NCBI GenBank assembly: GCA_963833465.1
Contig: CAWHXW010000004.1
Span: 1 to 64,000, forward strand
Source: Fen-1298 sp963833465
GTDB lineage: Bacteria; Bacteroidota; Ignavibacteria; UBA10030
Direction: 5' to 3'
Length of the DNA: 64,000 bases
Positions 61,763 to 64,000 of the stretch are shown here, piece after piece (position 1 is the first letter of the stretch; each line of letters starts with the position of its first letter). The position numbers were made by a program, and so were the translations under genes. A model generated the notes under the pieces. It ran no database searches. It was not told where the DNA came from and saw nothing but the letters and a program-made list of their open reading frames with translations.

Positions 61763-63967
61763 TTATTTTCTTTTAATAAATATTGCAGCAAGCGGAGGCA
61801 AAGTAAGATTCAATGAGTAATTTCGATTATGACAAGATATCGGTTCTGCTTCTAACTCCCCGGAATTCCCGACATTACTCCCTTCATAATAGGATGAATC
61901 ACTGTTCAATATTTCACGGTACAATCCTTCATCCGGAACGCCTAAGCGATAATTCTGGTGCGGTACCGGTGTAAAATTGCACACAACTATAATCTTCTCC
62001 TTTCCATCATGCGATTTTCTTATAAATGATATGACACTGCTTGCTTTGTCATGAAAATCGATCCATTCAAATCCTGAATAATGAAACTCGACTTGATGCA
62101 GGGATCCCTCTTTTCTATAAACGTGATTTAAATCTGAAATCCATTTCTGCATTCCAGCATGTGGCGAAAATTGAGTAAGGTGCCAATCGAGAGACTGCTC
62201 GTGATTCCATTCGTCCCGCTGCGCAAACTCGCATCCCATGAAAAGTAGTTTCTTTCCAGGAAATCCATACATTAATCCGTACAACAAACGGAGATTTGAA
62301 AATTTCTGCCAATCATCGCCCGGCATTTTATGAAGTAAAGATGATTTTCCATGAACAACTTCATCGTGAGAAAGTGGCAGTAAAAAGCGTTCTGAGAATG
62401 CGTATAAAAGCGCGAATGTAAGATTGTTATGATGGTACATTCTAAAAAGCGGGTCGTTAGAGAAATATTCCAGCATATCATGCATCCAGCCCATATTCCA
62501 TTTCAGGCTGAAACCAAGCCCGCCATATTGAATATTTGTTGTTACTCCAGGATATGCGGTCGATTCTTCTGCGATAGTCAACACACCGGGAAAGTACTCG
62601 TGTACAAGTTTATTCATATCTTTAAGAAATGCAATCGCTTCTAAATTTTCCCTGCCTCCGTATTCATTAGGTATCCATTCGCCTTTCTTTCGTGAATAAT
62701 CTAAATACAGCATCGAAGCAACGGCATCAATTCGCAAACCGTCGATATGATATTTTTCAATCCAGAATAACGCATTACTTATAAGAAAATTACGAACTTC
62801 TTTCCTTCCGTAATTAAAGATATAAGTTCCCCAATCCTGATGTTCACCTTTGCGCGGATCTGCATGCTCATAAAGATGGGTTCCATCGAATTGAGCGAGT
62901 GCATATTGATCTTTTGGGAAATGTGCCGGCACCCAATCGAGAATAACGCCGATGTTATTCTGATGACAATAATCTACAAAGAACATGAAATCTTGAGGCG
63001 AACCGAATCGGCTTGTCGGCGCAAAATATCCTGTCACTTGATATCCCCAAGAACCGTCAAAAGGATGCTCCATTATAGGAAGCAGTTCAATATGCGTATA
63101 ACCCCGTTCTTGAATGTATGTTACTAATTTTATTGCAATCTCACGGTAAGTCAACCATCGATTGTGTTCTTCTATCGCGCGAGCCCAAGAACCAAGATGC
63201 ACTTCATAAATAGAAATTGGTTCTCCAAGGTGATCTGATTCTGCGCGGCGTTTAATCCATTCTTCATCCTTCCATTCATGCTTTTGAAGGAAATTTATTT
63301 TCGATGCAGTCTTTGGACGCTGCTCCATTTCTGTTCCATACGGATCGGCTTTGTCGATAATAATTCCTGATTTTGTCTTCACCTGAAACTTATAGAGTTC
63401 GCCTTCTATCAACCCCGGAATAAATATTTCCCAAACACCAGAGGCGCCGAGGACGCGCATTGCATGCCGCCTCCGATCCCAATCATTAAAATTTCCGACA
63501 ACGCTAACGCTTAATGCATTAGGAGCCCACACACCAAATTGAACGCCGCTTACTCCATTCACTTCAAAAACATGAGATCCTAATTTATCGTAAATACGAT
63601 GATGATCTCCGCTATTAAACAAATATAAATCATATTCAGTAAAATTCGGGAGAAACGAATATGGATCCTTGAAGATTTCTACAGTATTATCGTGAATTAC
63701 TTTTTTTAACTCGTATTGGAATACTTCAGAATAATTCGGAAGCAAGACTTCATAAAATCCTTCTTCCATTATTTTTGTCATCTCATATTCAGCGGAAGAT
63801 ACTGTATCTATTACACTGACTCTTTTTGCTTCCGGCAGAAAAGCCCGCACTGCAACAGAACGTTTGCCTTCAATATCTATAACATGAGCACCCAAAATAG
63901 AAAATGGATCGTGATGCTCTGCTTTGATAATTTTATTTACAGCGTCAGAAAATGCGGTGGATTCCAT
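61763..63967 (-). CDS. glgB: 1,4-alpha-glucan branching enzyme
   Basis: 734 residues, full length. N-terminal modules (DPFSILGAH; FGVWAPNALSVSVVGNFNDWD, CBM48) precede the GH13 barrel: YEVHLGSW, HPFDGSWGYQVTGYFAPTSRFG, VILDWVPAHFPKD, DGLRIDAVASMLYLDY with nucleophile D414, TIAEESTAYPG with acid/base E467, and LPLSHDEVVHGK. It cuts alpha-1,4 and forms alpha-1,6 branches in glycogen. The start lies 34 bp from the window edge, so upstream genes are not visible. Confidence 0.97.
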   Translation of the reverse strand: MESTAFSDAVNKIIKAEHHDPFSILGAHVIDIEGKRSVAVRAFLPEAKRVSVIDTVSSAEYEMTKIMEEGFYEVLLPNYSEVFQYELKKVIHDNTVEIFKDPYSFLPNFTEYDLYLFNSGDHHRIYDKLGSHVFEVNGVSGVQFGVWAPNALSVSVVGNFNDWDRRRHAMRVLGASGVWEIFIPGLIEGELYKFQVKTKSGIIIDKADPYGTEMEQRPKTASKINFLQKHEWKDEEWIKRRAESDHLGEPISIYEVHLGSWARAIEEHNRWLTYREIAIKLVTYIQERGYTHIELLPIMEHPFDGSWGYQVTGYFAPTSRFGSPQDFMFFVDYCHQNNIGVILDWVPAHFPKDQYALAQFDGTHLYEHADPRKGEHQDWGTYIFNYGRKEVRNFLISNALFWIEKYHIDGLRIDAVASMLYLDYSRKKGEWIPNEYGGRENLEAIAFLKDMNKLVHEYFPGVLTIAEESTAYPGVTTNIQYGGLGFSLKWNMGWMHDMLEYFSNDPLFRMYHHNNLTFALLYAFSERFLLPLSHDEVVHGKSSLLHKMPGDDWQKFSNLRLLYGLMYGFPGKKLLFMGCEFAQRDEWNHEQSLDWHLTQFSPHAGMQKWISDLNHVYRKEGSLHQVEFHYSGFEWIDFHDKASSVISFIRKSHDGKEKIIVVCNFTPVPHQNYRLGVPDEGLYREILNSDSSYYEGSNVGNSGELEAEPISCHNRNYSLNLTLPPLAAIFIKRK

Positions 63968-64000
63968 AAGCGTTTCTTTTTCGCGGAACGGTGGTCTGAC

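Noticed and set aside
1..64000. CRISPR arrays, rRNA genes and prophage
   Set aside because: No short direct repeats with unique spacers, no rRNA-like sequence and no phage structural genes were seen.

Overview
The window looks like a chromosomal segment of a Bacteroidota/Chlorobi-type (FCB group) bacterium, most likely of the Ignavibacteria/Kapabacteria kind. The signs are AT-rich DNA, four proteins with a C-terminal type IX secretion (T9SS) sorting domain of the form YPNPFNPST ... SGVYFYRL ... KKLILMK, a PorV/PorQ-like outer-membrane protein, a Bacteroidota-type GlmU-like protein and a GGGPS-family prenyltransferase. No 16S rRNA is present, so the placement is inference.

Region 1 (1 to about 19.7 kb) is a chromosomal integron. 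An intact integron integrase (18729-19685, +) sits head-to-head with at least 11 gene cassettes, all read leftward on the minus strand. Each cassette ends in a long attC site (about 148-198 bp) with simple R boxes (GCCTAAC / GTTAGGC) and conserved inner arms. The array runs off the left edge. Cassettes, from the integrase outward: a decayed M.EcoRI-like methylase plus DUF262-HNH nuclease pair; a cassette without a convincing gene; a lipoprotein; two Asp-box beta-propeller proteins with T9SS sorting domains, one frameshifted at its signal peptide; a membrane protein; a four-gene cassette with a predicted PD-(D/E)XK protein; a three-gene cassette of small proteins; an exported metallo-beta-lactamase-fold protein; an ICMT/PEMT-like membrane methyltransferase with an apparent ACG start; and an M50-like membrane protease.

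Region 2 (19.7-40.7 kb) is a mixed chromosomal section: GH2 glycosidase, GNAT, Tat/T9SS DUF362 protein, orphan LacI-like sensor, transglutaminase-like protein, RmuC, DUF1624 acyltransferase, Kbl, RsmB, GlmU-like protein, L31, PurU, PorQ-like protein, TPR protein, a frameshifted MFS gene and tRNA-Leu(CAA).

Region 3 (40.7-50 kb) is mainly housekeeping, largely on the plus strand: WXXGXW protein, HIT, isocitrate dehydrogenase, ClpS, AlaS, GGGPS-family protein, GmhA, and a polyprenyl-phosphate sugar transferase. A SPOR-domain gene lies on the other strand.

Region 4 (50-64 kb) holds accessory genes separated by gene remnants (including a deleted ppnP) and small palindromic elements, one of them inserted in frame in a GH16 gene. 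It closes with a minus-strand envelope-polysaccharide cluster: flippase, UDP-galactopyranose mutase and a galactofuranosyltransferase-like GT2, preceded by the glycogen branching enzyme GlgB.
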